This document shows, piece by piece, positions 7,300 to 16,652 of a stretch of 64,000 nt of DNA. The position numbers were made by a program, and so were the translations under genes. The notes beneath the pieces were generated by a model. It made no database searches, had not been told where the DNA came from, and was given only the letters and a program-made list of their open reading frames with translations. The stretch spans positions 3,906,001 through 3,970,000 of the forward strand of contig OY762941.1 of NCBI GenBank assembly GCA_963666995.1. Direction: 5' to 3'. The DNA is from Syntrophobacter sp963666995 (GTDB lineage: Bacteria; Desulfobacterota; Syntrophobacteria; Syntrophobacterales; Syntrophobacteraceae). Numbering within the stretch: position 1 is the first letter of the stretch; the number at the start of each line of letters is the position of its first letter.

Positions 7300-9261
7300 A
7301 TGTTTCACATTGACCTCGAACAGAAGTCTTTGACGAACGAACAGCGTGAGACACTTCACCGAATGTGGCTCCGTTGCATGCGCAGGATCATTCTTACCAC
7401 AACCCTTGCAGGAAGCGGTCACCCCGGAGGTTCAATGTCCTCCCTGCATCTCGTCCTGATGCTTTACAGTACCTTGAATCACAGGCCGGATGATCCGTGC
7501 TGGGCCGAGCGCGACCGTCTGGTCGTAAGCATGGGGCACATCACTCCGGGCGTATACAGTGTTCTGTGCGAGTTCGGATATATCCCCGAGGAAAACCTCT
7601 GCCTGGAATACAGGCTCGCGGGTTCCTGCTTCGCCGGGCATGTGGAATGCTGCGTGCCGGGTGTTGAATGGAATACCGGCAATCTCGGTCAGGGGTTGTC
7701 CACGGCGGCCGGTATGGCCCTTGCGCTCAAACTGAAGAAGAAACCTGCCCGGACGGCTGTCCTCATGGGTGACGGAGAGCAGCAAAAGGGCCAGATCGCC
7801 GAAGCCAGGCGCTTTGCCGTCAAATATGAGCTGAACGACCTGTTCTGTGTCGTTGACAGAAATCATCTCCAGATCGGCGGTGATACGAGTGACGTCATGC
7901 CGCAGGAGATCGAGGCCGAGTACGTGGCTTCGCAGTGGAATGCCGTCTACCTGGGGGATGGCCATGACTTCGATGCCATTTTCCAGGCTTTGAGGAGAAT
8001 CCGCCGGCGCGAAGTGGACGATCCGCGGTATCCTTCGGTGCTGATCGCGAGGACCACCATGGGCAAAGGGGTATCCTTCATGGAAAATAAGGCGAAGTAT
8101 CACGGCTCCACGCTGAACGATACCGAAGCCGCCGCGGCCCTCGGGGAACTTGGCCTGGACAATCCCCTCCCGACGCTTCGCGAAAAGCGAAAAGCGTGGC
8201 GCACCTTCCATGAAGCATTTTGTCCCTCCATGGAATACCCGGTCGCAGAGCTTGGAGAACCAAGAACATACGGCACGGAGACCCTGACGGACAACCGCTC
8301 CGCGTATGGAGCTGCGCTCGCCGACCTCGCCAAACTGAATAATCGCGGAGAAATCCCTCTCATCCTGGGCTTCAGTTGCGACCTCGAAGGATCCGTAAAG
8401 ATGGATGCCTTTCATCACTTGAGCCCGGGAGCGTTTTTCGAGGGAGGCATTCAGGAGCATAATACGGCCAGTCTCGCGGGGGCCGTAAGCAAGGAAGGTT
8501 TTATCCCGTTTTTCAGCACATTCGGGGTATTCGGGGTATCGGAGGTGTACAATCAGCAGAGGCTGAACGACATCAACCAGACCCAACTGAAGGTCGTCTG
8601 CACCCATCTGGGACTTGATGTGGGTGAGGATGGTCAAACCCATCAATGCATCGATTACATCGGTTTGCTCCAGAACCTGTTTGGTTTTTCGATCTTCCTC
8701 CCGGCCGATCCCAACCAGACGGACAGGATCGTCAGGTATGCGGCGTCGCATCCCGGGAATTACTTCGTCGGCATGGGAAGGTCCAAGCTGAATGCCATCA
8801 CCGATGAATCCGGGAATCCGCTTTTTGCGGGTTCCTACAAGTTCGTTCCCGGCAAGGCGGACTGGGTCAGGCGCGGAGACCATGGCGCCATACTGACTTA
8901 CGGGACCGTCCTGCGGAATGCGCTCGGAGCGAGGGAGTTGCTCGCGTCGGAACACGGCATTAATCTGTCGGTGATCAACATGGCTTCCGTTAAGCCCCTC
9001 GATAACGAAGCCGTCTTCGAAGCGGCAAAAACGGGCCTGATCGTTACCGCTGAGGATCATCACATCGACACGGGGTTGGGTGCGAGAGTGGCGGCAGTCC
9101 TTGCGGGAGCGGGGTCGCCCTGCAGGGTTGCGCGGCTTGGAGTGAAACGCTACGGACTTTCGGGAAGCCCCGAGGTCCTCTATCGGCTGGAGGGTCTCGA
9201 CCCGGAGGGGATTGTCAAAGCAGTTCTGCAAGCCCGCTCAGGCGTCCCGATAAATCCCTGA
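7300..9261 (+). CDS. tkt: Transketolase (full-length, thiamine-diphosphate dependent)
   Basis: A 653-residue protein with both transketolase halves on one chain. The N-terminal ThDP domain shows SGHPGG near residue 43 and a GDGEQQKGQ motif followed about 30 residues later by DRNHLQ, the ThDP/metal-binding motif. The pyrimidine domain contains the conserved GIQEHN (its Glu activates ThDP), and the C-terminal domain ends with GxxRYGLSGSP-like sequence. It exchanges two-carbon ketol units in the non-oxidative pentose phosphate pathway. GGGGACGG precedes the ATG. The gene follows the Mrp gene closely and its last 47 bp overlap the convergent gene ending at 9215. Confidence 0.93.
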   Translation: MFHIDLEQKSLTNEQRETLHRMWLRCMRRIILTTTLAGSGHPGGSMSSLHLVLMLYSTLNHRPDDPCWAERDRLVVSMGHITPGVYSVLCEFGYIPEENLCLEYRLAGSCFAGHVECCVPGVEWNTGNLGQGLSTAAGMALALKLKKKPARTAVLMGDGEQQKGQIAEARRFAVKYELNDLFCVVDRNHLQIGGDTSDVMPQEIEAEYVASQWNAVYLGDGHDFDAIFQALRRIRRREVDDPRYPSVLIARTTMGKGVSFMENKAKYHGSTLNDTEAAAALGELGLDNPLPTLREKRKAWRTFHEAFCPSMEYPVAELGEPRTYGTETLTDNRSAYGAALADLAKLNNRGEIPLILGFSCDLEGSVKMDAFHHLSPGAFFEGGIQEHNTASLAGAVSKEGFIPFFSTFGVFGVSEVYNQQRLNDINQTQLKVVCTHLGLDVGEDGQTHQCIDYIGLLQNLFGFSIFLPADPNQTDRIVRYAASHPGNYFVGMGRSKLNAITDESGNPLFAGSYKFVPGKADWVRRGDHGAILTYGTVLRNALGARELLASEHGINLSVINMASVKPLDNEAVFEAAKTGLIVTAEDHHIDTGLGARVAAVLAGAGSPCRVARLGVKRYGLSGSPEVLYRLEGLDPEGIVKAVLQARSGVPINP

Positions 9262-10060
9262 CCGCGTGGGTGATGAAGTTGTCTTGAAAGACGTCCGGTA
9301 TGCCGATGTCCCGGTAGCCGGCACGTGCGGACAGGAGCTGCGCGGCGGTGCCTGCGGGAACGATCAGCGCCCCCGGGTAACGGGTCATCCGGTGCCGCAG
9401 GAGTACAGGCCTTATTTTCCTCGGCCCCGGGTGTGAAAACAGCCTCAGCAGGCGGGTCTGCCAGAAGAGACACCGTTTGATCCTGACTGCATCCGGAACG
9501 CGTGTGAGGTGCATCGCCGAAAGCAATTCGGGAAAGAGCCTGATGCATGTCCCGGAGCCGGGAGCATCCGGCATTTCCTTGAGCAGAGGTGCATAACCAT
9601 CTCCGGGGCCGAGTCCGGCCATCCAATACCCTTCCAGTTCACTCTCAAACCAGTGATGACAATCCCGCGGAGAAAGCCCTTCCGGGAAGAGCCCGGATGC
9701 GGACGCGATCAACGTGTTGATTATGGGATGCAGCAGGTCGTCAGCCAGGAGATGGCCGGCCATTCCAAGCACCCATGCCCATGCCTCTTCGGGAAGCCTC
9801 TGCCTTTCCTCCCTCAGCAGGAGCGCCAGAAATGACAGGGTCGGTTGCCCCTGCAGTCTATGAAGTTCCTTGCCCAGTCCGGAGAGGGTGAGAAAGGGGA
9901 GGTCGTAAAACAGGGTATCGGGGAAAATGGAACCGAGCAGATACGACTGCCTGTTTCTTGCGACGGCCGCGGGCAGATGCCCGGCTGCATTCAGAAAGGT
10001 CAGGCACCGATCGGCCATCAGGATATGAAATCTCTCTTTGGGCATGAGCTTAAAATCCAC
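9215..10060 (-). CDS. Zinc-dependent phospholipase C-like protein
   Basis: About 281 residues, similar to the zinc-dependent phospholipase C / S1-P1-nuclease-like fold (PF00882 type). Supporting marks are an early His (RFHILMADRC), YLLGSIFPDTLFYDLPF, and GMAGHLLADDLLHPIIN, a His/Asp-rich set typical of the trinuclear zinc site in this family. No signal peptide is visible. The start is uncertain: a GTG at 10060 (used here) or an ATG at 10045, neither with a clear Shine-Dalgarno. Its 3' end overlaps the end of the transketolase gene by 47 bp. The natural substrate is unknown, and many such bacterial proteins are uncharacterised. Confidence 0.7.
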   Translation of the reverse strand: MDFKLMPKERFHILMADRCLTFLNAAGHLPAAVARNRQSYLLGSIFPDTLFYDLPFLTLSGLGKELHRLQGQPTLSFLALLLREERQRLPEEAWAWVLGMAGHLLADDLLHPIINTLIASASGLFPEGLSPRDCHHWFESELEGYWMAGLGPGDGYAPLLKEMPDAPGSGTCIRLFPELLSAMHLTRVPDAVRIKRCLFWQTRLLRLFSHPGPRKIRPVLLRHRMTRYPGALIVPAGTAAQLLSARAGYRDIGIPDVFQDNFITHAVRDLSGRLSGLAELL

Positions 10061-10160
10061 CGGGGGTGTTCCCCCGTCAGACGAATTGCCGGGGTTCGTG
10101 AGTCACGGGCTGAGCGGGGGGAATGAACGGCACGGAGGATGCCGTTTAGCAGGGGTCCGT

Positions 10161-10697
10161 TTATTTGGCGGCATGTTTCTGGAATTCATCGAGGGCCATG
10201 GGCACCAGTCTTCGAATGAAGGAACTCCGATCCCCCGCGAAGGCCTTCTCGTAGTCCTTGTAGAACCGGTGATCCCTGCTCAGGGCGGGAGCTTCATGCC
10301 GCACTTTTGAAAAGCGATCCGTGAAGCAATCCACCAGGTCGATCATCGGGACGTGGAAATTCGGGTGGTCCTCAACCCAGCGGAGTCTTCGCATGGCCTC
10401 GAAGCGGAGTTGATCCAGGAGGAAGAAAGATACGTCCATCAGGGCCATTTTTTCCGCATTTTCGAGGAAGTGAAAGCGAAGTCCCGGACCCATCCCCATC
10501 ACTCCCATGATGAAGTCATGGAGCGTCAAGGACGACTCTTCATTGCCTTGTATCAATATGCCAAGGGTCGAGTCGCTCAAGTCCGCGATTGAGGTTTCCT
10601 GATCGAATGGCTCGGAGAATTTCCGAACCCACTTCTCAAAGCCCCTCTTCGCTGCAAGACGGCGATGTCGATCCCTGATATTCAGGATTTCACCCAC
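10161..10697 (-). CDS. Uncharacterised alpha-helical cytoplasmic protein
   Basis: 178 residues, probably starting at a GTG (10697) with a strong AAGGAAGGA upstream. It is rich in charged and hydrophobic helical stretches (LLDQLRFEAMRRLRWVED, IDLVDCFTDRF), with no transmembrane segment, signal peptide or metal motif, and ends in a basic tail. I do not recognise a family. It lies between the phospholipase C-like gene and the AMMECR1 gene on the same strand, 100 bp upstream of the former, so cotranscription with it is possible. The clean RBS and normal amino-acid composition make it a real gene. Confidence 0.65.
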   Translation of the reverse strand: MGEILNIRDRHRRLAAKRGFEKWVRKFSEPFDQETSIADLSDSTLGILIQGNEESSLTLHDFIMGVMGMGPGLRFHFLENAEKMALMDVSFFLLDQLRFEAMRRLRWVEDHPNFHVPMIDLVDCFTDRFSKVRHEAPALSRDHRFYKDYEKAFAGDRSSFIRRLVPMALDEFQKHAAK

Positions 10698-10904
10698 ATC
10701 GTTCCTTCCTTCTCCCGGATCAAGCCGGAAAGCCTCGCCCCTGAAGCGGGGTTAAACGCCTTTTGCATCCTGAAAATCCCGGCCGCCCGAAACAGATCGC
10801 CCTGAAAGTGCCGGGGCTCCTTCCCGGCGATGAAGGACGGGGCGACCGTGAGTCCCACCTGCAGGGGTCCTCAAGCATGGCCGCCTCACGGCCCGCGAGA
10901 TACC

Positions 10905-11468
10905 TCAGAAGACATCGGCGGAAAAAATGTAAATTTCCGTCGCCGGATCCTTCCAGGCACTCACCGGAAGGCCGGCCTTCCGGCACGCATACTCGAGGAA
11001 TTCCCGGGTATCCCAATTGTTCTCGGTCGCCACCTGGGGCAGGAGCAGGCCGGAGTGAAAACCCCTTCGGATAAGCAGTCCATGCGTGCCGATCTCTATC
11101 GCGGAAATGTCCGTTATGCGCCGAAGGGGAGTAAGCACGGAGATCTCGATATCGATTTGCCCGATTTCATCGGGCTCGAGAGCGCAGAACCGGGGATCGC
11201 CGAAAGCGGCCTCGATGGCCATCTCCTCCACTGTCTTATACAAAGGTTCGGAGGCCTCGATCATGCCGATGCATCCTCTCAGTTCGCCGTTCTTATGAAG
11301 GCAGACGAAAGCCCCCCTGTGTTCGTTCAACTTGGCAGATTCCGACGCGAATTTGGGCACAGGCTCCCCGAAGCATCGTTTCCGGATTGCATTGTATGCG
11401 ATTTGCCTGAGAATCTTCTTTTCTTCCGCGGAGAGCCCGAGATCCACTCCGACTTTATCCGTCCGCAT
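10905..11468 (-). CDS. AMMECR1-domain protein (AmmeMemoRadiSam system protein A)
   Basis: 187 residues starting at the ATG at 11468. Conserved AMMECR1 features include the block RGCIGMIEASEPLY with its flanking LHKNGEL, and the C-terminal Trp-rich segment (WDTREFLEYAC, then GLP and AWKDP). The start codon lies inside the last codons of the preceding MEMO1 gene (14-bp overlap), implying translational coupling. A longer frame from 11498 is possible but overlaps MEMO1 more. AMMECR1 and MEMO1 homologues commonly neighbour each other, often with a radical-SAM protein; that third partner is not in this window. The biochemical role remains unknown. Confidence 0.88.
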   Translation of the reverse strand: MRTDKVGVDLGLSAEEKKILRQIAYNAIRKRCFGEPVPKFASESAKLNEHRGAFVCLHKNGELRGCIGMIEASEPLYKTVEEMAIEAAFGDPRFCALEPDEIGQIDIEISVLTPLRRITDISAIEIGTHGLLIRRGFHSGLLLPQVATENNWDTREFLEYACRKAGLPVSAWKDPATEIYIFSADVF

Positions 11469-12321
11469 CGTGAACCCTTTCCGTACTGCCTGAGACATTG
11501 TAGAGAGCAGCCGCCATATACCCGACCACCCCGCTGTTTTCTCCCGTTACATCACCGGAATTGGCATAGTGCAGCACTCTTGCCGTATCCGCGCCCAGGT
11601 TTCGAGCGGCCAGCATTGCAGTTACGATCGGACCACCCCCGCAAGCCTCGCAGGTTCCCTGATACAGTTCCCGGGACAAGCCTTCGGGATCGAAAGCCCT
11701 CACGCGCTCAACCACCCGTTGATCCAGTTCCCTGGCTTCCCTGTATGAATGAAAGTGAGACAGATCGCTGCTGGCGACCAGAAGCACCCTTTTCCCCCTG
11801 CAGAGCGTTCCGATCACCTCAGCGACTTTGCTGCAAAGTTCCAGGCTCTGTTCACCCATGATAACGGGAATCAGTTTGAAGTCCTTCAAAATGACCTGAA
11901 GAAAAGGCAACTGTATTTCCAGGGAATGCTCCCCGTCTTCAGCCTCCGGGAAATAGCCGAAGAAAGGCTCGTGCTCGAGCAGTGCGTCAACGATCTCTTG
12001 ATCCAGCGGAACGACCCCGAGCGGAGTTTTGTATCCGCCAAGATTGTAGGTGGAGGTGCCGCGAAAATGAGCCCGATGACTGGGGGCCAGGATAAGGACG
12101 CGCTCAAAGTGGGTGTCTTCCAGTTGCTTATAGGCATATGCCGCAACACCCCCGGAATACATATATCCCGCGTGAGGGACAACGAGAGAGACGAGGTCTC
12201 CCTTGGGTTTGACCGGTTCAGCCTGGTCGAGATACCTGACGATCTCAGCCCTCAGCGTCTTCGGATGCCCTGGGTACCACGTACCGGCAATGACCGATTC
12301 TCGAATCCGCTCGGCGCACAT
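11455..12321 (-). CDS. MEMO1-family protein (AmmeMemoRadiSam system protein B)
   Basis: 288 residues, starting at the ATG at 12321 with GGGAGGGGC just upstream. It shows the MEMO fold signature, related to non-heme-iron LigB dioxygenases: SVIAGTWYPG at the N-terminus, VVPHAGYMYSGG near residue 48, SHRAHFRG, SSDLSHFHSY, and a CGGGP near the C-terminus. The conserved His and Asp/Cys residues are those that bind metal in characterised MEMO proteins. The 3' end overlaps the AMMECR1 gene. A two-gene operon is clear; function is unknown beyond a suspected redox or copper/iron role. Confidence 0.9.
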   Translation of the reverse strand: MCAERIRESVIAGTWYPGHPKTLRAEIVRYLDQAEPVKPKGDLVSLVVPHAGYMYSGGVAAYAYKQLEDTHFERVLILAPSHRAHFRGTSTYNLGGYKTPLGVVPLDQEIVDALLEHEPFFGYFPEAEDGEHSLEIQLPFLQVILKDFKLIPVIMGEQSLELCSKVAEVIGTLCRGKRVLLVASSDLSHFHSYREARELDQRVVERVRAFDPEGLSRELYQGTCEACGGGPIVTAMLAARNLGADTARVLHYANSGDVTGENSGVVGYMAAALYNVSGSTERVHDADG

Positions 12322-12650
12322 TTGCCCCTCCCTTGATGAAGAACCCTATGGTTTCGGAACATACCACTTGTCTTCTTGTCGAACTTATGTGAAATCAGCG
12401 TCTGAGCATTTCCATGTGAATGCTGATAGTCATAAAACAATTTAAACATCTGGAAAAGTCGGTGTCAACGTGGATCGAAGGGCACGGGAGCCCGGGTGTG
12501 CCGTCGGGGGAGTCGTATCAGGCGGTCCCGGCCTGAATTGCAGAAATCCTCTGCTCGTACGGATACCGTCAGGGTATTCGACCCCAGTGCCCGTACCTGA
12601 CGATCGTGATTGCCGGGGAAAGTCCCGCTTCATCGAAGTACGGATTTATC
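12322..12650. other. Intergenic region between divergent genes
   Basis: About 330 bp holding the promoters for MEMO1 (minus) and TrmJ (plus). A short GC-rich inverted repeat lies around 12480-12510. I see no gene or recognisable regulatory element. Confidence 0.4.
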
Positions 12651-13433
12651 ATGAGAGTGAACCTGAAAAACATCGGCATCGTTCTGAATGAACCCCATTA
12701 TCCGGAGAATATCGGCGCGGCGGCAAGAGCGGCCAAAAACATGGGAATCGGTCGTCTCGTTCTCGTTAATCCCATAGATTTCGATCTCGACCGCGTCCAG
12801 AGAATGGCCACTCACACCGCGGGGGAAGTCGTGGCATCCCTGGAGGTCCATGACAGCCTTCGGGAGGCCCTGGCCTCTTTTCGCTACATCGTCGGCACTA
12901 CAGCCCGCAAAGGTTCCCGCCGGCAATCGGTCATGACTCCCCGGGAGATGGCTTCAAAACTTGCGGCCGTCAGCCAGGAAAACGAGGTTGCCATTGTGTT
13001 CGGCACGGAAAGCCGGGGCCTCAGCAATGAGCATCTCAGGTATTGTGATGCCCTCGTCACCATTCCCACTGCCGATTTCTCCTCGATCAACCTGGCACAG
13101 GCGGTCATGATCATGGCCTACGAATTGTTCATGGCCGAACGCGAGGAAGCCGGCGGCTTTGTGCCGCGGCTTGCCGCCGGGCGGGAACTGGAAGGCATGT
13201 ACGACCATTTGAAGGATACCCTCGCCATGATCCATTTCATCAATCCGGAAAACCCCGATTACTGGATGATGAGTGTCAGGCGATTTTTCAGCCGAATCGG
13301 GCTAAGGGCGCGAGAGGTCAAGATCGTGAGAGGGATTTGCAGGCAAATTGACTGGTATTGCGCGCAAAGGGATAAAACCGAAGCCGCACCAGTCCATGAA
13401 GAGGAGCGTTTCCCCAACCGGAATCCGTCCTAG
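12651..13433 (+). CDS. tRNA (cytidine/uridine-2'-O-)-methyltransferase TrmJ-like
   Basis: 260 residues of the SPOUT (TrmH/TrmJ) class, which methylates the 2'-hydroxyl of a tRNA nucleotide (position 32 in TrmJ) using S-adenosylmethionine. Characteristic motif 1 is at the N-terminus (EPHYPENIGAAARAAKNMG), motif 2 is VFGTESRGLSNEH near residue 118, and motif 3 is IPTADFSSINLAQAV near residue 140; together they form the knotted SAM site. The C-terminal extension typical of TrmJ is present. I chose the ATG at 12651 because the family starts just before this motif; an in-frame GTG at 12606 would add 15 residues. The RBS is weak. The stop codon overlaps that of the convergent cooT-like gene. Confidence 0.9.
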   Translation: MRVNLKNIGIVLNEPHYPENIGAAARAAKNMGIGRLVLVNPIDFDLDRVQRMATHTAGEVVASLEVHDSLREALASFRYIVGTTARKGSRRQSVMTPREMASKLAAVSQENEVAIVFGTESRGLSNEHLRYCDALVTIPTADFSSINLAQAVMIMAYELFMAEREEAGGFVPRLAAGRELEGMYDHLKDTLAMIHFINPENPDYWMMSVRRFFSRIGLRAREVKIVRGICRQIDWYCAQRDKTEAAPVHEEERFPNRNPS

Positions 13434-13621
13434 CTCCGCTCTTCCAGAATGATTTTGTGATTCACCAGGGACATGCTTTTGATTTTGCCCTTGACGACTT
13501 TTTGCTCGCCGAAAATATTCGCGACCCTGATCTGATCCCCTTCATCCTCAATAATGTCAACCGCCTCCATGACGAGGACTTCCCGGCCGTCTTTGAACAG
13601 ATAAGCGTTGGCTTCACACAT
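13430..13621 (-). CDS. CooT-family nickel-binding protein
   Basis: 63 residues beginning MCEANAYL, the hallmark of CooT-like proteins; Cys2 is the nickel ligand in the characterised Rhodospirillum rubrum CooT. The rest (KDGREVLVMEAVDII, IFGEQKVVKGKIKSMSLVNHK) matches the small beta-barrel of the family. CooT contributes to nickel delivery to CO dehydrogenase, but no CODH gene is in this window, so the client is unknown. GGAGG lies about 12 nt upstream of the ATG. The TAG stop interleaves with the TAG of TrmJ on the other strand in a shared CTAG. Confidence 0.85.
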   Translation of the reverse strand: MCEANAYLFKDGREVLVMEAVDIIEDEGDQIRVANIFGEQKVVKGKIKSMSLVNHKIILEERS

Positions 13622-13794
13622 TGAGAATTTGCACCTCCGTTGAATAAAAAGTCTTCAATGCACAATGAATCTACACCAAAGCCGGCTGTCGATCAATGCC
13701 GGAAAGATTATAAAGCCGGTCGTGGATAAGCCGATTCATCAAATTTCCCGAGCGGGCATTCACCGCACCGGCTCCGTAAGGGGCGAAACCGATT

Positions 13795-16371
13795 TTAAGG
13801 CACCCTCAACAGGGCGGTCGATTGTTTGACCGGGACGAGTTCCATGGAAAGAGATTCGGGCAGGGTGTCGAGAAAATCGGCAAACCGGCATCCCAGGTAC
13901 CTGTCAAGCTCGGCGCAGAATCTCCTGGCGTTCAGAAGCCCCGCAAACAGTTTCGGGCTGCCCAATCCTTTTCGCACAAGATCGAAATAAAGGGTCTGCA
14001 TCTTCCACACTTCCGGAGTCACGCCGAGGACCTGGCAGACATTCACGAGCCGCATGACCCGGCCTGCATGAGCCGCGGAAAAGGTGCCCTCAAGAGTGGT
14101 CAGGCTGTTCACCATGGCTGCGCCGAGATGTGAAGACGGATTTTCAAGATGCAGCGAGGTGCCCCAGGATTTTGCATCGTGCAACAGGTTCTGCAGGTGA
14201 GCGACATGGGCGCGGTAGAAGAAGTCCGTGGCTTCCCATCCCTCACTTCCGAAGGATGCCGCTTGCTCGTGGGCAAGTATATCGTCCACGAGTTGTTTCA
14301 CTTCGTCGCTTAGAACGCGTCTGACGGTCACGCGCAGATCGCTGGGGATCCTGATGCCCCATTGGCGAAGCGAACCCATCAGGGGCCGGTATATCTGATA
14401 GAGGCTGCGCTGAAAACCGGTGTAGGAAGCAAGGGTCTTCTGGCTGATCTCCAAAGCAATCGAGGATCTCAGGTCTTTGAATACGTCGTGCAGGTTGAAA
14501 TGGGTTGCTCCGAACCTCTCGTCCAGGATGCGGACGATCCGCACGGTGTTCTGTTCCTCCACGGCCGCCTGCAGGGCCTCCAGGGTGGATTTGAAGTCGT
14601 CCTCCCCCGCGTAGGGTTTGACCGCGCACCGAAAATCAAGACTTCCGAAGTGAAGAACGGTGTACGTAAAATCTTCCTCTTCGAGGGTCCTGCCCGCTCG
14701 CACTTTCACGTGACCGTACAGGCACGGGGCGGGGCTAGATCCGAGATCCTCCTCCCGCTGGGGCAGGATATCGAAGCCGTACAGCTCAAATTCCCTTTGG
14801 GACGATCGAGCGAGGGACTGAATGGCATAACTTGCTGCGACGCGGTTCTTTTCAACAATCTGCGGCTTCACCTTCTTCAAATACACATTTGCCCCGTTTC
14901 CGAATTCAGGAAGGTTGCTTCGAGCCTTTTCCAGGATCGTAAGAAACCGGGGCTCGAAGTCAGGCGCTCCGGTAGCCGCCGCCAACTGCAAGGCCCGCGC
15001 GGCATAGCGCAGAATCAGCACGGATTCGAGGCTGCTGATTTCGTCAAAGAACCAGCCGCAGGAAGTGTACATGTACATGGAGAAGCGTTGCATTTCGAGC
15101 AGTTGGAGAAAGGGGTGAATGGAGCTGAAATCCGGGCCGAGGCGCATGTGCCGCTCGATAAAAGATTCCAGGTTGCGCTCCGGATCGAGGAGCACCTCGA
15201 CATATTCATCGCGTGCTTTCCAGGGGTCTTTGCACAACGGCTCCATCCGGCGCTCGAAGTGGTGGGCCAACCGGTCGCGCAAATAGTCCATCGCTTCCCT
15301 CAGGGGACCGCGCCACTGCTGGTTCCACTCCGGTTCTCCGCCCACGTGACAACCGCAATCCGACTGCCACCTCCCCAGACCGTGGGCACAACTCCAGGCG
15401 GTATTCTCGACGATTTCCGCCTCGGCCCTCACGGGAAAGGATGAAAGGAATGTCGAATAATTCATGACGCGCGTCGCCGGGTCCTGCTCCATTTTTTCGA
15501 ACGCGGCCGCAAGAGCCATGTCCCCGAACCTGAAATGATGACCGTAGGATTCTCCATCCGTAGCCGTATGAACGAGCCATGGTTCCTCAGTGTCCTTATC
15601 CCGGGCTCCGTAGACTGCGTCGATCTGCGCGAGGAGTCTTTCACTGTGCTCGAGCAGACGTTCAAAGGCAATGCCCCTTGCAAGGGAAGAATCGTAGAAA
15701 AAGACGTGAAGGCGCCTGCCGCCTCCACAGTCGTACCGGTATGCACGTCCGGTGGGGATTCTCCCGTCACGGGCATCCTGCCAGGTTGACCCTTTGCCGA
15801 TAAAGCGCCATCGCGCGGCCTGAAAGGGTGACAGAATGGTGAACTTGATCCCGGCCTCCGCCATGACCGCCAGGGTTTCCCGGTCAACGGCGGTTTCCGG
15901 CAGCCACATCCCCTCGGGCCGGCGGCCGAATCGCCATTCAAAATCGCGAATTCCCCAATGAACCTGAGTGACTTTGTCGCGGCGGCAGGCGAGCGGCATG
16001 ATGATATGATTGTAGACTTGGGCAATGGCGTTGCCGTGTCCCCCGGAACGGAGCGCACTCTCGCGATCTGCGGCCAGAACGGCGCTGTAAACCCAGGGAT
16101 CGTGACGTTCGATCCATCTCAGTAAAGTCGGCCCAAAATTGAAGCTGAGGGAACCGTAGTTGTTGTGGAGATTCAAGATGCGGTTCCTGTCGTCGACGAT
16201 GCGGGCGGCCGTATTGGCCCGGTAGCATTCGGCGTTGATCCGCTCGTTCCAGTCATGGAAAGGAGCGGCGCTCTCTTCGCGCTCGATCTCTTCGAGCCAC
16301 GGGTTCTCGCGAGGCGGCTGGTAAAAATGACCGTGAATACAGACGGATTTGACTTGCGGCGGTTTGGCCAT
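13795..16371 (-). CDS. Glycoside hydrolase family 57-like protein with DUF3536
   Basis: 858 residues. The N-terminal GH57-type barrel is shown by VCIHGHFYQPPREN, NAECYRANTAAR, the PEGMWLPETA motif (candidate catalytic Glu) and HTATDGESYGHHF; the second half matches the DUF3536 type, mostly helical. Such proteins act on, or are thought to act on, alpha-1,4-glucans such as glycogen. No signal peptide, so cytoplasmic. The start at 16371 is preferred because family members begin shortly before the HGHFYQPP block. A GTG at 16419 with AGAGGAT upstream is a real alternative, adding 16 residues. Monocistronic, divergent from the aminotransferase gene. Confidence 0.88.
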   Translation of the reverse strand: MAKPPQVKSVCIHGHFYQPPRENPWLEEIEREESAAPFHDWNERINAECYRANTAARIVDDRNRILNLHNNYGSLSFNFGPTLLRWIERHDPWVYSAVLAADRESALRSGGHGNAIAQVYNHIIMPLACRRDKVTQVHWGIRDFEWRFGRRPEGMWLPETAVDRETLAVMAEAGIKFTILSPFQAARWRFIGKGSTWQDARDGRIPTGRAYRYDCGGGRRLHVFFYDSSLARGIAFERLLEHSERLLAQIDAVYGARDKDTEEPWLVHTATDGESYGHHFRFGDMALAAAFEKMEQDPATRVMNYSTFLSSFPVRAEAEIVENTAWSCAHGLGRWQSDCGCHVGGEPEWNQQWRGPLREAMDYLRDRLAHHFERRMEPLCKDPWKARDEYVEVLLDPERNLESFIERHMRLGPDFSSIHPFLQLLEMQRFSMYMYTSCGWFFDEISSLESVLILRYAARALQLAAATGAPDFEPRFLTILEKARSNLPEFGNGANVYLKKVKPQIVEKNRVAASYAIQSLARSSQREFELYGFDILPQREEDLGSSPAPCLYGHVKVRAGRTLEEEDFTYTVLHFGSLDFRCAVKPYAGEDDFKSTLEALQAAVEEQNTVRIVRILDERFGATHFNLHDVFKDLRSSIALEISQKTLASYTGFQRSLYQIYRPLMGSLRQWGIRIPSDLRVTVRRVLSDEVKQLVDDILAHEQAASFGSEGWEATDFFYRAHVAHLQNLLHDAKSWGTSLHLENPSSHLGAAMVNSLTTLEGTFSAAHAGRVMRLVNVCQVLGVTPEVWKMQTLYFDLVRKGLGSPKLFAGLLNARRFCAELDRYLGCRFADFLDTLPESLSMELVPVKQSTALLRVP

Positions 16372-16652
16372 AGGGCGATGCTCACTCCATTGGAAATGAA
16401 CGGATTGGACTACACACACTTATCCTCTTAAAGACAATTGCCGAAGCGATCAAGCATATTATACCCTATCGAACGGCGATTTGCTCCCCGGAGTCCCGGA
16501 AATCCGTGTATCGAAAACGTTGAACTTCTGTGGGAATACGGCTATAGGAACAAGTCGTGTTTCATGCAAAGAAGGCATCCCGGGGCTACGATTTTCGATA
16601 AGCGATGCAGATGTTCACGTTCCGAAATTCGGGACATCAATAAGAGGGTATC

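Noticed and set aside
7432..9231. 599-codon minus-strand frame opposite transketolase
   Set aside because: A shadow frame of a high-GC gene; the plus-strand protein has all family motifs and the shadow has none.
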